From NCBI GenBank assembly GCA_017624855.1, contig JAGAMF010000010.1, forward strand, positions 1 through 64,000: a stretch of 64,000 nucleotides of DNA, given 5' to 3'. The notes beneath the pieces were generated by a model. That model was not told where the DNA came from and ran no database searches. It saw only the letters and a program-made list of their open reading frames with translations. The stretch is from Lachnospiraceae bacterium. Its GTDB lineage: Bacteria; Bacillota; Clostridia; Lachnospirales; Lachnospiraceae. This document shows, in pieces, positions 17,805 to 25,612 of the stretch. Within the stretch, counting starts at the first letter, position 1. Every line of letters begins with the position of its first letter. The translations under genes and the position numbers were made by a program.

Positions 17805-18835
17805 TATTCATTACCTCCCTGATTCTCAAAAGCTTTAATTACTTTTACAATGTTTAAGGATGAAGGACACTTGTCAACACAACGTCCGCAACCTACGCAT
17901 GAGTACATGCCGTCATTGTTTGCAGGGAAGTATACCAACTTATGCATGAATCTCTGACGGAATCTCTGCATCTGGCTTGTACGGTTGTTACCGTGAGCCA
18001 TCATTGTAAAATCTGAGTACATACATGAGTCCCAGCAACGATAACGCTGTACGCCGTGACCTGTATCATAATCCTTAATGTCATAGCACTGGCAGGTAGG
18101 ACATACGAAGGTACAAGTACCACAAGCCAAGCAGGGCTTGTAAAGCTCTTCCCAAACGGGAGAGTCGAACTTCTCCATAAGTACATCGCCGTTCCAGCCT
18201 TCCAAGGAAAGATCAGAGTAAGGAAGTTTCTCAACGATAGCGCGGATAGCTGCCTTTTCTTCTTCTACCTTAGCTTCATCAGCATTAACAAGTAATGATT
18301 CAACAGCCTTGGTTAATGCTTCACCCTTTTCAGTAATGGCTTTCCAGTAAAGTTCACCGTCAATCATCCATGTTGCAACATCGGCAACGGGATCTGCACA
18401 GTCTGTACCGAATACCTTACAGAAGCAGGTTTCTTCGGGCTCATGACATGCCAAAGCAACAATTGTGCCATGTGCACGTCTTGCAGCATAAAAGGTATCT
18501 ACGGGGTCTGCAAGGAATACCTTGTCTAAAACCTCTACACCCTTAATATCGCAAGCCTTCATACCGAATACTACAAAGTTCTGTGACTGTAATTCTTCGG
18601 GGGTAATTTTGATCTTTTTATCTTCTTTTGTACAAGTGTATAAGTTTTCACTCTGAGGGAAAAATGCGTCCTTAGCGGATTTTACGGTTTTTAATGTATC
18701 CAAATCCACATCTGCTTCTTCCGACCAGTAACCGAAGTTTGTCTGGTTTGCCACTTTTACGGGAAGAATCAATTCATTGTTTTCCGCAATCTTGGAGAAT
18801 AATGCGGAAAGATTTTCTTTTGCTATCTTAAACAT
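17804..18835 (-). CDS. flxB: FlxB-like 4Fe-4S protein (AsrA/HydB family)
   Basis: 343 residues. The N-terminal ~220 residues match the AsrA/sulfhydrogenase beta-type fold (KACDIKGVEVLD). The C-terminal part carries two [4Fe-4S] motifs, CLACGTCTFVCP near 232 and CVGCGRCVDKCP near 312, with extra Cys in TCQC and WDSC between them. It should relay electrons between FlxA and FlxC/MvhD. An AGAAAGGAGA site precedes the ATG, three bases after flxC. Sulfite reductase (AsrABC) is an alternative reading, but no asrC is present and the hdr genes favour Flx. Confidence 0.88.
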   Translation of the reverse strand: MFKIAKENLSALFSKIAENNELILPVKVANQTNFGYWSEEADVDLDTLKTVKSAKDAFFPQSENLYTCTKEDKKIKITPEELQSQNFVVFGMKACDIKGVEVLDKVFLADPVDTFYAARRAHGTIVALACHEPEETCFCKVFGTDCADPVADVATWMIDGELYWKAITEKGEALTKAVESLLVNADEAKVEEEKAAIRAIVEKLPYSDLSLEGWNGDVLMEKFDSPVWEELYKPCLACGTCTFVCPTCQCYDIKDYDTGHGVQRYRCWDSCMYSDFTMMAHGNNRTSQMQRFRQRFMHKLVYFPANNDGMYSCVGCGRCVDKCPSSLNIVKVIKAFENQGGNE

Positions 18836-18838
18836 ACA

Positions 18839-19813
18839 TTATCTCCTTTCTGTTACGATGCTGGGTTCGCAATCTTCAAATGTAAAGTTGGTAAGAGGTC
18901 CTCTTGCTTCGCTGTCGGCACCGGCCTGGAACTCACCATAAAATTCGTTAATGTCCTTAATGAACTTACGGTTGAACAAGTGAAGAGGAATACCCTGAGG
19001 GCATACGCGGCTACATTCGCCACAGTCTGTACATCTGCCTGCCACATGGAATGCACGGATAATGTGGAACATCTTCTCTTCGAAAGAATCCACATTTGCC
19101 TTCTGTGCGGTATCAAACTTGGTACTGTCGAATACACACTTACGGCAGCTGCATGCAGGACAAACATTTCTACAAGCATTGCAACGGATACATTTGCTTA
19201 ATTCGTTACGGAAGAAAGCAAACTTCTCTTCGGGGCTCATTGCCTCAATTCTCTCTACCTCTGCAAATCTCTCTGCATCCTTGGTATCTTTTGATTCACC
19301 GATGATTTCATCGTAAATCATGTGTTCCTTGCCCTTACATACATGACATCTTTCAAGCATTGCCTCTGCATAAGAGCAGGTCTTTTCACCGTAAAGGGTC
19401 TGAATGGTTAAAGTATCGCAAGCGTCAGACATTTCAGCACCGGAAATACTCTGGATACCTTTGATGCCTTTTTCTTTGATTTTATCAATATTCAATTTAC
19501 CCTTGCAGCCTACACCTACGATGTAAGCCTTTTCACGGTCAACACGGTGTTCCTTAATCAACTGATTAAAGCTGTATGTATCACAAGGCTTTAAACATAC
19601 CATGGTCTTGCCTTCCAACTTAGAAGCTTCGATCATGTATTTGCTAAGGTTCGCACCACAGAATCCGTTATATACGAAATTGTCTAATTCTTCAGCGCTA
19701 GTGAAGTAAGCCGGTTCAGGATTGTAAGGCAAATCACCGGCTTTCCAGCCAAGTACACGAACTACGGTACCGTCGGCAAGAAGTTCTTTTGCGCGGTTCA
19801 CTAATTCTTGCAT
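18839..19813 (-). CDS. flxC: FlxC-like 4Fe-4S protein (FdhB/FrhB-related)
   Basis: 324 residues. The first ~200 residues resemble the coenzyme F420 hydrogenase/FdhB beta-type domain (KPCDTYSFNQLI, VGVGCKGKLN). Two ferredoxin-type motifs follow: CIRCNACRNVCPACSCRKC near 208 and CTDCGECSRVCP near 261. The start overlaps mvhD by 13 bases, so translation is coupled. Shared layout with FlxB suggests paired relay subunits. The exact partner order in the complex is inferred from the Desulfovibrio FlxABCD model. Confidence 0.87.
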   Translation of the reverse strand: MQELVNRAKELLADGTVVRVLGWKAGDLPYNPEPAYFTSAEELDNFVYNGFCGANLSKYMIEASKLEGKTMVCLKPCDTYSFNQLIKEHRVDREKAYIVGVGCKGKLNIDKIKEKGIKGIQSISGAEMSDACDTLTIQTLYGEKTCSYAEAMLERCHVCKGKEHMIYDEIIGESKDTKDAERFAEVERIEAMSPEEKFAFFRNELSKCIRCNACRNVCPACSCRKCVFDSTKFDTAQKANVDSFEEKMFHIIRAFHVAGRCTDCGECSRVCPQGIPLHLFNRKFIKDINEFYGEFQAGADSEARGPLTNFTFEDCEPSIVTERR

Positions 19814-20238
19814 CTTAAATCCTCCAATCTTACGTTTTCACCAAGAGAGTGGATTTTCTCTACGAATTCATTCATAGTTGTAGAGAACTTCACACCTTCT
19901 GCAGCAGATACCCATTCAACACGGGTACGGCCGTTTTCCACACCGATATAATCAAGCATGGAGAATAATAATGTCATACGTCTTCTTGCGTAGTAATTAC
20001 CTGTGCTGTAATGGCAGTCTCCGGGGTGGCAACCACACATGATAACGCCATCTGCACCCTTCTGGAATGCACGAAGGATGAACATAGGATTTACACGGCA
20101 TGAACACGGTACACGAATAATTTTAACATCAGCAGGATATGCCAAACGGCTGCTACCTGCAAGGTCAGCACCTGCATAACTACACCAGTTACAGCAGAAT
20201 GCAACAATTTTAGGTCTAAATTCTTTTTCTATCGACAT
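19801..20238 (-). CDS. flxD: MvhD/FlxD-type [2Fe-2S] electron-transfer protein
   Basis: 145 residues, full length for MvhD. The cluster-binding Cys lie in FCCNWCSYAGAD near 14-25, VPCSCRVN near 44 and MCGCHPGDCHY near 67. In methanogens MvhD links hydrogenase to HdrA; in Flx systems the same subunit links the NADH module to HdrA. It overlaps the hdrA stop by 10 bases and flxC by 13, so stoichiometric expression with its partners is likely. The start follows GGAGGTGG. Confidence 0.93.
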   Translation of the reverse strand: MSIEKEFRPKIVAFCCNWCSYAGADLAGSSRLAYPADVKIIRVPCSCRVNPMFILRAFQKGADGVIMCGCHPGDCHYSTGNYYARRRMTLLFSMLDYIGVENGRTRVEWVSAAEGVKFSTTMNEFVEKIHSLGENVRLEDLRCKN

Positions 20239-22217
20239 ATCGCATCCACCTCCGCAAGAATCTGTCTGTTAGAGAATCCCTGAAGGTCCATAGCACCTGA
20301 AGGACAAACAACGGTACAAGCACCACAACCCTGACAGAGTGCGTTGTTAACAACAGCGATTCTTCTGTCTTCACGGATACCGTGGTCATTTACCTGTTTC
20401 ACTTCATAAGTGATTGCACCGTAAGGACAAACATTAGCACATGTTGAACATCCGTTACACATAAGCTCGTCAGCCTTTGCTGTACAAGGGTTGGTCATCA
20501 GCTTATCTTTTGCAAGAAGGCCGATTGCCTTAACCGCAGCAGCACCTGCCTGAGCAACAGTTTCGGGAATATCCTTAGGTCCCTGACATACGCCTGATAA
20601 AAATACACCTGCTGTAGGAGATTCTACAGGACGAAGCTTGGGATGTGCTTCTGTAAGGAAATTATTGGTATCAATACTTGCTGTAAGCATTGTTGCAATC
20701 TTTCTTACGGAAGGATCGGGCTCGATTGCAGTTGCAAGAACTACCATATCAGCCTCTTTTAAAATCTGCTTATTGTCGATTAAGTCTGCACCCTGTACCA
20801 AAAGCTTACCATTGGGAAGAGGAGCAACCTTACCAACCTGACCCTTAATGTAATTTACGCCGTACTCTTCAACCGCTCTTCTGTAGAACTCATCGAAGTT
20901 CTTACCGGGTGTACGCACATCAATGTAAAATACGGTTACGTTTACATCGGGATACTTGTCACGAATTAACATTGCATGCTTAGCTGTGTACATACAACAA
21001 ATCTTAGAACAGTAGCTCTTACCTCTGTTGTCTGCGCAACGGCTGCCTACACACTGAATGAATACCATCTCCTTGGGAGCCTTACCGTCTGAGAGACGCT
21101 CTAAATGACCCTTTGTAGGTCCTGCAGCGTTCATGATACGCTCTAATTCAAGAGAAGTGATAACATCCTTGCTCTGGCTGTATGCATATTCATCGTACTT
21201 GTCAAGCTTGATGGTATCAAAACCGGTAGCAACTACGATTGCGCCGTACTTTTCGGTAATGATTTCATCCTGCTGTGCATAATCGATTGCACCTGCCTGA
21301 CAAACCTTTTCACATAAACCACACTTGCCGGTCTTGAATTTAAGACATGCATCGCGGTCAATTACAGGCACATTGGGAATAGCCTGTGCAAAAGGAGTGT
21401 AGATTGCGCTTCTTGTGTTAAGACCGCGGTTGAACTCGCTGGGAGCCTTTTTAGAAGGACATTTCTCCTGGCAAACACCACAACCTGTACACTTATTCAT
21501 ATCTACGCTTCTTGCTTTTTTACGAATATCTACGGTAAAGTCACCAACGAAACCGGTAACCTTTTCTACTTCACTGTAAGTATAGATATTGATCTTCTCA
21601 TGAGCAGACGCTTCCACCATCTTCGGTGTAAGGATACATGCTGAACAGTCCAATGTGGGGAATGTCTTGTCTAACTGTGACATTCTACCGCCGATACTGG
21701 GAGTCTTTTCAACGATATCTACTTCATAACCTGCATCTGCAATATCAATTGCAGTCTGAATACCTGCAATACCGCCACCGATAACCAATGCACGCTTGGT
21801 TACACGGCTCTCGCCGGGCTGAAGAGGAGCATTTAAGTTAACCTTAGCAATCGCTGCTCTTGCAAGAATAACAGCCTTCTTGGTTGCCTCTTCCATATCT
21901 TTATGTATCCATGAACAATGTTCACGAATGTTGGCAATTTCTACCATGTAAGGATTTACGCCGGCACGCTCAGCAGCCTTACGGAAGGTTGCTTCATGCA
22001 TACGGGGTGAACAGGAACATACAACGATTCCTGTTAATCCTTTTTCTTTTACTGCTTCGAGAATCTTAGCCTGACCTGCTTCAGAACACATATACTGGTA
22101 ATCTTCTGCATGGACAACGCCGGGCTCTAACAGTGCCATTTCAACTACTTTTTTAACATCTACCGTAGCGGCAATGTTGCTACCGCAGTGGCAGACAAAT
22201 ACACCTATCCTCTGCAC
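20229..22217 (-). CDS. hdrA: Heterodisulfide reductase subunit A-like flavoprotein
   Basis: 662 residues, normal HdrA size, cytoplasmic. In order: an N-terminal domain with VCHCGSN and CSCSPRMHE, an FAD thioredoxin-reductase fold (VIGGGIAGIQ near 143), an inserted ferredoxin with CTGCGVCQEKCP near 243, CGLC/VCQAGA near 300, CSKICCMY near 405, and a C-terminal ferredoxin with CNGCSTCANVCP near 586 and CQGCGACTVVCP near 630. In methanogens this FAD is the site of electron bifurcation to ferredoxin and heterodisulfide. GTG start behind GGAGG. No selenocysteine is present. Bifurcation here is inferred from family, not shown. Confidence 0.95.
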   Translation of the reverse strand: MQRIGVFVCHCGSNIAATVDVKKVVEMALLEPGVVHAEDYQYMCSEAGQAKILEAVKEKGLTGIVVCSCSPRMHEATFRKAAERAGVNPYMVEIANIREHCSWIHKDMEEATKKAVILARAAIAKVNLNAPLQPGESRVTKRALVIGGGIAGIQTAIDIADAGYEVDIVEKTPSIGGRMSQLDKTFPTLDCSACILTPKMVEASAHEKINIYTYSEVEKVTGFVGDFTVDIRKKARSVDMNKCTGCGVCQEKCPSKKAPSEFNRGLNTRSAIYTPFAQAIPNVPVIDRDACLKFKTGKCGLCEKVCQAGAIDYAQQDEIITEKYGAIVVATGFDTIKLDKYDEYAYSQSKDVITSLELERIMNAAGPTKGHLERLSDGKAPKEMVFIQCVGSRCADNRGKSYCSKICCMYTAKHAMLIRDKYPDVNVTVFYIDVRTPGKNFDEFYRRAVEEYGVNYIKGQVGKVAPLPNGKLLVQGADLIDNKQILKEADMVVLATAIEPDPSVRKIATMLTASIDTNNFLTEAHPKLRPVESPTAGVFLSGVCQGPKDIPETVAQAGAAAVKAIGLLAKDKLMTNPCTAKADELMCNGCSTCANVCPYGAITYEVKQVNDHGIREDRRIAVVNNALCQGCGACTVVCPSGAMDLQGFSNRQILAEVDAICR

Positions 22218-22223
22218 TTGAAC

Positions 22224-22613
22224 TTACCTCCTGTATCTTCTGAATGCACTTACCAATAACTGCTGAGGCAGATCCGGATCAAGAAGTTCCGGAATTTCAT
22301 TGGGTGACAGGTAATCCTGTCCCTTCTGACGCACAACAACCTGTCTTGCTGCATCGATTAACTTGCCGGGCTTAACATCTCTGGGGCAACGCTCAACACA
22401 TGCAAAACATGAAAGGCATTTCCATAATGATTTAGAATTAACGAGAGATTCAATATCTTCGTTTACTACATATGATACAAACTGATGAGGTTTGATGTCC
22501 ATTTCGTTGTAGGAAGGACAAGATGCGGAACACTTACCGCACTTCATACACTTAAGAGGATTCACGCCGCTGATTTCTTTAATCTGTTCAGCCTGTTTTT
22601 TAGCTGTATTCAT
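22224..22613 (-). CDS. hdrC: Heterodisulfide reductase subunit C-like 2x[4Fe-4S] protein
   Basis: 129-residue soluble electron carrier between HdrA and HdrB. The two ferredoxin motifs are complete: KCMKCGKCSASCP at 21-33 and KCLSCFACVERCP at 65-77, with the RDVKPGK stretch typical of HdrC after the second. Its ATG overlaps the hdrB stop by one base, and hdrA follows after six bases. No membrane segment is present, unlike HdrE-linked forms, which supports a soluble complex. Confidence 0.94.
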   Translation of the reverse strand: MNTAKKQAEQIKEISGVNPLKCMKCGKCSASCPSYNEMDIKPHQFVSYVVNEDIESLVNSKSLWKCLSCFACVERCPRDVKPGKLIDAARQVVVRQKGQDYLSPNEIPELLDPDLPQQLLVSAFRRYRR

Positions 22614-23407
22614 TACTTAGCCACCTCCTCTTTTACTCCTAAAGCTTCTGCAAGTAACTCTGTAAAGTAAACTACGGGAAGCTTGTCATTGCCGTTTTTC
22701 TTTAAGTTGTAAAGACATAAAGGACAAGCTGTAATAAGCATTTCTGCTCCCATACCGTCTGCGCTGTCCATAATGCGTTCGCACATAGACTTAGACATGT
22801 CTTTTTCTTTTAAAGAAATGTAGCCGCCGCAACATTCGTTACGATAAGGATACACAACGGGCTCTGCGCCGATTGCACGGATAAAATCCTCGATGATAGT
22901 AGGATTCTCGGGATTATCAAATTCCAGAATCTTGCCGGGGCGAAGAAGGAGGCATCCATAGTATGCACCAATCTTCTTTCCTGTAAGAGGATTTACTACC
23001 TTTTCTTTGATCTTATCGAATCCAACGCGGTCACGGAGTACTTCCAAAAAGTGAAGCACTTCTGTTTCACCTGCATAGGGTTCTTCTAACTGCATGTAAT
23101 TGTTGGCTCTGGTACGAATGTCGTCCACATTCTTCATGTCGTCGTTTACACGCTTAATAACATGATGACATGCTGAACATAAGGTTACCAGATCCTGACC
23201 TTTTTCCTTTGCCTCATTTAAGGCACGAACAGAAGAAAGCTTGCTTGCGATTTCATCGGAGCCCAAAGGGTAAACTCCACCACAACACTGCCAGTTTTCG
23301 ATTTCTTCCAGTTCGAATCCCAAAGCAACCGCAGAAGCTCTTGCATATGCATCCAAGTCTTTTGCCTTGGTTCTAAGGGTACATCCCGGATAGTAACTGT
23401 ACTTCAT
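22613..23407 (-). CDS. hdrB: Heterodisulfide reductase subunit B-like CCG-domain protein
   Basis: 264 residues with two CCG domains. The first has Cys9, Cys41-Cys42, Cys77 and Cys80 (PGC, QCCGG, CSAC). The second has Cys152, Cys192-Cys193, Cys228 and Cys231 (YGC, ECCGG, CPLC). All ligands for the paired non-cubane [4Fe-4S] clusters of HdrB are present. In methanogens they cleave CoM-S-S-CoB. This bacterium is unlikely to have that substrate, and frdAB in the same run makes the FrdB subunit a plausible acceptor. The ATG at 23407 follows AAAGGAC; an in-frame ATG seven codons earlier has no site. First gene of the tight hdr-flx-frd run. Confidence 0.93.
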   Translation of the reverse strand: MKYSYYPGCTLRTKAKDLDAYARASAVALGFELEEIENWQCCGGVYPLGSDEIASKLSSVRALNEAKEKGQDLVTLCSACHHVIKRVNDDMKNVDDIRTRANNYMQLEEPYAGETEVLHFLEVLRDRVGFDKIKEKVVNPLTGKKIGAYYGCLLLRPGKILEFDNPENPTIIEDFIRAIGAEPVVYPYRNECCGGYISLKEKDMSKSMCERIMDSADGMGAEMLITACPLCLYNLKKNGNDKLPVVYFTELLAEALGVKEEVAK

Positions 23408-23449
23408 AGTTCTATTGTCCTTTCCCATATTATAGTAAAAAGTATTTCA

Positions 23450-23515
23450 ACCATTCAGAGCCTATTCGCATAATCGTCAGCTCGCGGCTTTTGAATCTGC
23501 ACGGCTCTGAACGGT
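23450..23515 (-). repeat. Large hairpin between the dehydrogenase gene and hdrB
   Basis: Arms ACCGTTCAGAGCC / GGCTCTGAATGGT pair over 13 bp with one wobble, around a 40-base loop. No T-run follows, so readthrough from the dehydrogenase promoter into hdrB seems possible. A TATAAT occurs on the minus strand just after it, but without a convincing -35. Confidence 0.7.
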
Positions 23516-23522
23516 AAATATA

Positions 23523-24470
23523 TTATAATTCAATCTGAGCAATAACTTCTTTTAATGCATCTGCACTTGCTTTTAACTTAGCAATTTCTTCGTCGGTTAA
23601 CTTCACGGGAACCTTACCCTGAATACCCTTAGGTCCAACCAATGTTAATGTACTTACACAAACATCTTCGATACCGTATTCACCATGCATCATAGAAGAT
23701 ACGGTTGCCATAGATTCGTCAGAAGCTGCCAAAATAGCGCAAAGTGCACAAACAGATGCTGAAACCGCATAGAAGGTTGCACCCTTGTTTGCAATTACCT
23801 GTCCGCCTGATTTACGTACATAAGTAATCATAGCTTCCTTATCTACTTCTTTTACATCCTTATCGATGTTCTTAACAAGTTCTACATACTCGTCTGCAGG
23901 TACACCGCACACATTTGCGATTGACCAGGGAATGAATGATGTATCACCGTGCTCACCGAATACATATGCGTGAATGTTCTTCTGTGCAATGCTGTAATGC
24001 TCAGAAAGTCCGCAACGAAGACGAGCAGTATCAAGAATTGTACCTGAACCGATTACCTGATTCTCGGGAAGTCCTGAAATCTTGGTAAATACATAAGTCA
24101 TAATGTCAACCGGGTTACTTACGATAATGTAAAGTGCGTTGGGTGCATACTTTACGATTTCGGGTGTAATGCTCTTTAAAATGTTAACATTGGTCTGTGT
24201 AAGCTCAATTCTTGTCTGACCGGGCTTACGAGCGATACCTGAAGTAATAATAACGATATCGGAATCTGTTGCATCCACATATTCACCTGCGGTGATTTTA
24301 ATGGGATTACGGAAGCAGGTACCCTGCTCGATATCCATTACTTCTCCTTCTACTTTCTGCTTGTTAATATCAATCAGAACGATTTCTGAGGCGATATCCT
24401 GCTGAGAAAGTGTGTACGCAATTGTGGAACCTACGCTACCGGCTCCAATGATTGTGATTTTTTTGCTCAT
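23523..24470 (-). CDS. LDH/MDH-superfamily NAD-dependent dehydrogenase, specificity residue as in malate dehydrogenase
   Basis: 315-residue cytoplasmic enzyme reducing a 2-oxoacid with NADH. GAGSVGS at 10-16 binds NAD. Catalytic residues are all present: Arg87, Asp147, Arg150 and His174 (GEHGDT). The overall sequence is L-lactate dehydrogenase-like (GSGTILDTAR, KGATFYA). However, the residue aligned to Gln102 of LDH, which sets substrate choice, is Arg81 (GIARKPGQTR), the malate/oxaloacetate-type residue. So oxaloacetate to malate is the likelier reaction, in line with the neighbouring fumarase and fumarate reductase. Lactate dehydrogenase remains possible because the Thr at the other specificity site is LDH-like. 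It has its own promoter with a Rex-like operator. Confidence 0.85.
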   Translation of the reverse strand: MSKKITIIGAGSVGSTIAYTLSQQDIASEIVLIDINKQKVEGEVMDIEQGTCFRNPIKITAGEYVDATDSDIVIITSGIARKPGQTRIELTQTNVNILKSITPEIVKYAPNALYIIVSNPVDIMTYVFTKISGLPENQVIGSGTILDTARLRCGLSEHYSIAQKNIHAYVFGEHGDTSFIPWSIANVCGVPADEYVELVKNIDKDVKEVDKEAMITYVRKSGGQVIANKGATFYAVSASVCALCAILAASDESMATVSSMMHGEYGIEDVCVSTLTLVGPKGIQGKVPVKLTDEEIAKLKASADALKEVIAQIEL

Positions 24471-24485
24471 ACTTGATTATCTCCT

Positions 24486-24503
24486 TTGTTTATTTTTTAA
24501 CAA
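24486..24503 (-). promoter_or_regulatory. Rex-like redox operator
   Basis: Minus strand TTGTTAA-AAAA-TAAACAA. Compared with the clostridial Rex consensus TTGTTAANNNNTTAACAA it differs at one position. It lies just downstream of the predicted start point (about +11 to +28), where a bound repressor would block transcription until NADH rises. Confidence 0.65.
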
Positions 24504-24520
24504 TCTAAGTGTCCGTATAT

Positions 24521-24549
24521 AGAATATCACAATAAAAGGCTTAAAACAA
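24521..24549 (-). promoter_or_regulatory. Promoter of the dehydrogenase (and possibly the hdr-flx-frd) genes
   Basis: Minus strand TTGTTT, 17-base spacer, TATTCT. It is the only convincing promoter seen upstream of the cluster. Confidence 0.6.
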
Positions 24550-24674
24550 GGACTTTTTCGACGGATAATCATGTTATTTGCTAAAAATTTACCGGACTTT
24601 TTTGTGCACTTTTAAGTTAGTTTTTGCTAACCACTCATATCCGGATTGCACCTCTCTGAATTTGAGCGAGATTA

Positions 24675-24707
24675 CAAAAAATCCTCCACCCGTCAGGGTA
24701 GAGGATT
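24675..24707 (-). terminator. nagB terminator
   Basis: Minus strand AATCCTCTACCC / GGGTGGAGGATT, 12 bp with a wobble, loop TGAC, then TTTT. It sits 25 bases after the nagB stop. Confidence 0.9.
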
Positions 24708-24731
24708 CCTTTATTTTATTATTATATTCTT

Positions 24732-25463
24732 TTACATATCCACTTTTGACAATGCCGCAGCATCTGCAACCACGGTACAATCCGGATGCAACTGTAAAAC
24801 AGATGCGGGAACTTCCGGTGTAACAGGTCCGAAAAATGCCTTCTTAACAATGTCAGCCTTATCTTCACCGCTTACCACTACAAGCACTTTTTTAGCCTGC
24901 ATAATGGTCTTGATGCCCATGGTGTATGCCTGCTTGGGCACATCATCATAAGACGCAAAGAAACGCTGATTTGCTTTGATGGTAGATTCTGTCAAATCTA
25001 CACAATGTGTCTCCAAAGGAAAATCTGCCGCCGGCTCGTTAAAACCGATGTGGCCGTTATGACCAAGTCCCAAAAGCTGTAAGTCCTGACCGCCTACGGA
25101 ATGAATGATTTCATTGTAAGCGTTACATGCCTTGTCGCTGTCGGGTTCCGTTCCGTCGGGAAGGAAGGTTCTTTCCTTGTTGATGTTAACGTGGCTGAAT
25201 AAATTATCGTTCATAAAATAGTAGTAGCTCTGGTCATTTTCTTTGGTAATACCCTTGTACTCATCCAAGTTTACGGTTGTTACCTCGGAGAAATCCAAAT
25301 CTCCCACTTCGTACTTTGCTACCAGTTCCTTATATGTACCGATGGGTGTGGAACCTGTTGCCAGACCCAGCACACAGTTCGGCTTCACATAAATCTGTGC
25401 AGCAATGAGGTTTGCAGCCTTGCGGCTCATTTCGTCGTAATCTTTTGCTTTGATAATTTTCAT
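24732..25463 (-). CDS. nagB: Glucosamine-6-phosphate deaminase
   Basis: Converts glucosamine-6-phosphate to fructose-6-phosphate and ammonia, feeding amino sugars into glycolysis. 243 residues, normal for the compact Firmicute form. LATGSTPIGTY near 33 is the phosphate loop, NLDEY near 65 holds the catalytic Asp, and LGLGHNGHIGFNEP near 130-143 holds the ring-opening His. It is transcribed alone from its own promoter and ends in a strong terminator. No nagA or PTS gene is adjacent, so it may serve general amino-sugar balance. Confidence 0.96.
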   Translation of the reverse strand: MKIIKAKDYDEMSRKAANLIAAQIYVKPNCVLGLATGSTPIGTYKELVAKYEVGDLDFSEVTTVNLDEYKGITKENDQSYYYFMNDNLFSHVNINKERTFLPDGTEPDSDKACNAYNEIIHSVGGQDLQLLGLGHNGHIGFNEPAADFPLETHCVDLTESTIKANQRFFASYDDVPKQAYTMGIKTIMQAKKVLVVVSGEDKADIVKKAFFGPVTPEVPASVLQLHPDCTVVADAAALSKVDM

Positions 25464-25504
25464 AAATTTTCAAGCCCCTTTATAGTAAGATTTTTTACAA
25501 GGGA

Positions 25505-25533
25505 ATTATACACCTATCTTTTTTTCAGCACAA
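25505..25533 (-). promoter_or_regulatory. nagB promoter
   Basis: Minus strand TTGTGC, 17-base spacer, TATAAT. Confidence 0.7.
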
Positions 25534-25612
25534 TTATTTTTTTATAAAAATTTCAAAAAAATTACAAACATCATTATGAACGGTTTTTATAATAAAAATC
25601 AGGGAACCACTC

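Noticed and set aside
17804-18835. Reading flxB/flxA as anaerobic sulfite reductase AsrAB
   Set aside because: No asrC follows, and hdrABC plus mvhD in the same run match the Flx arrangement.
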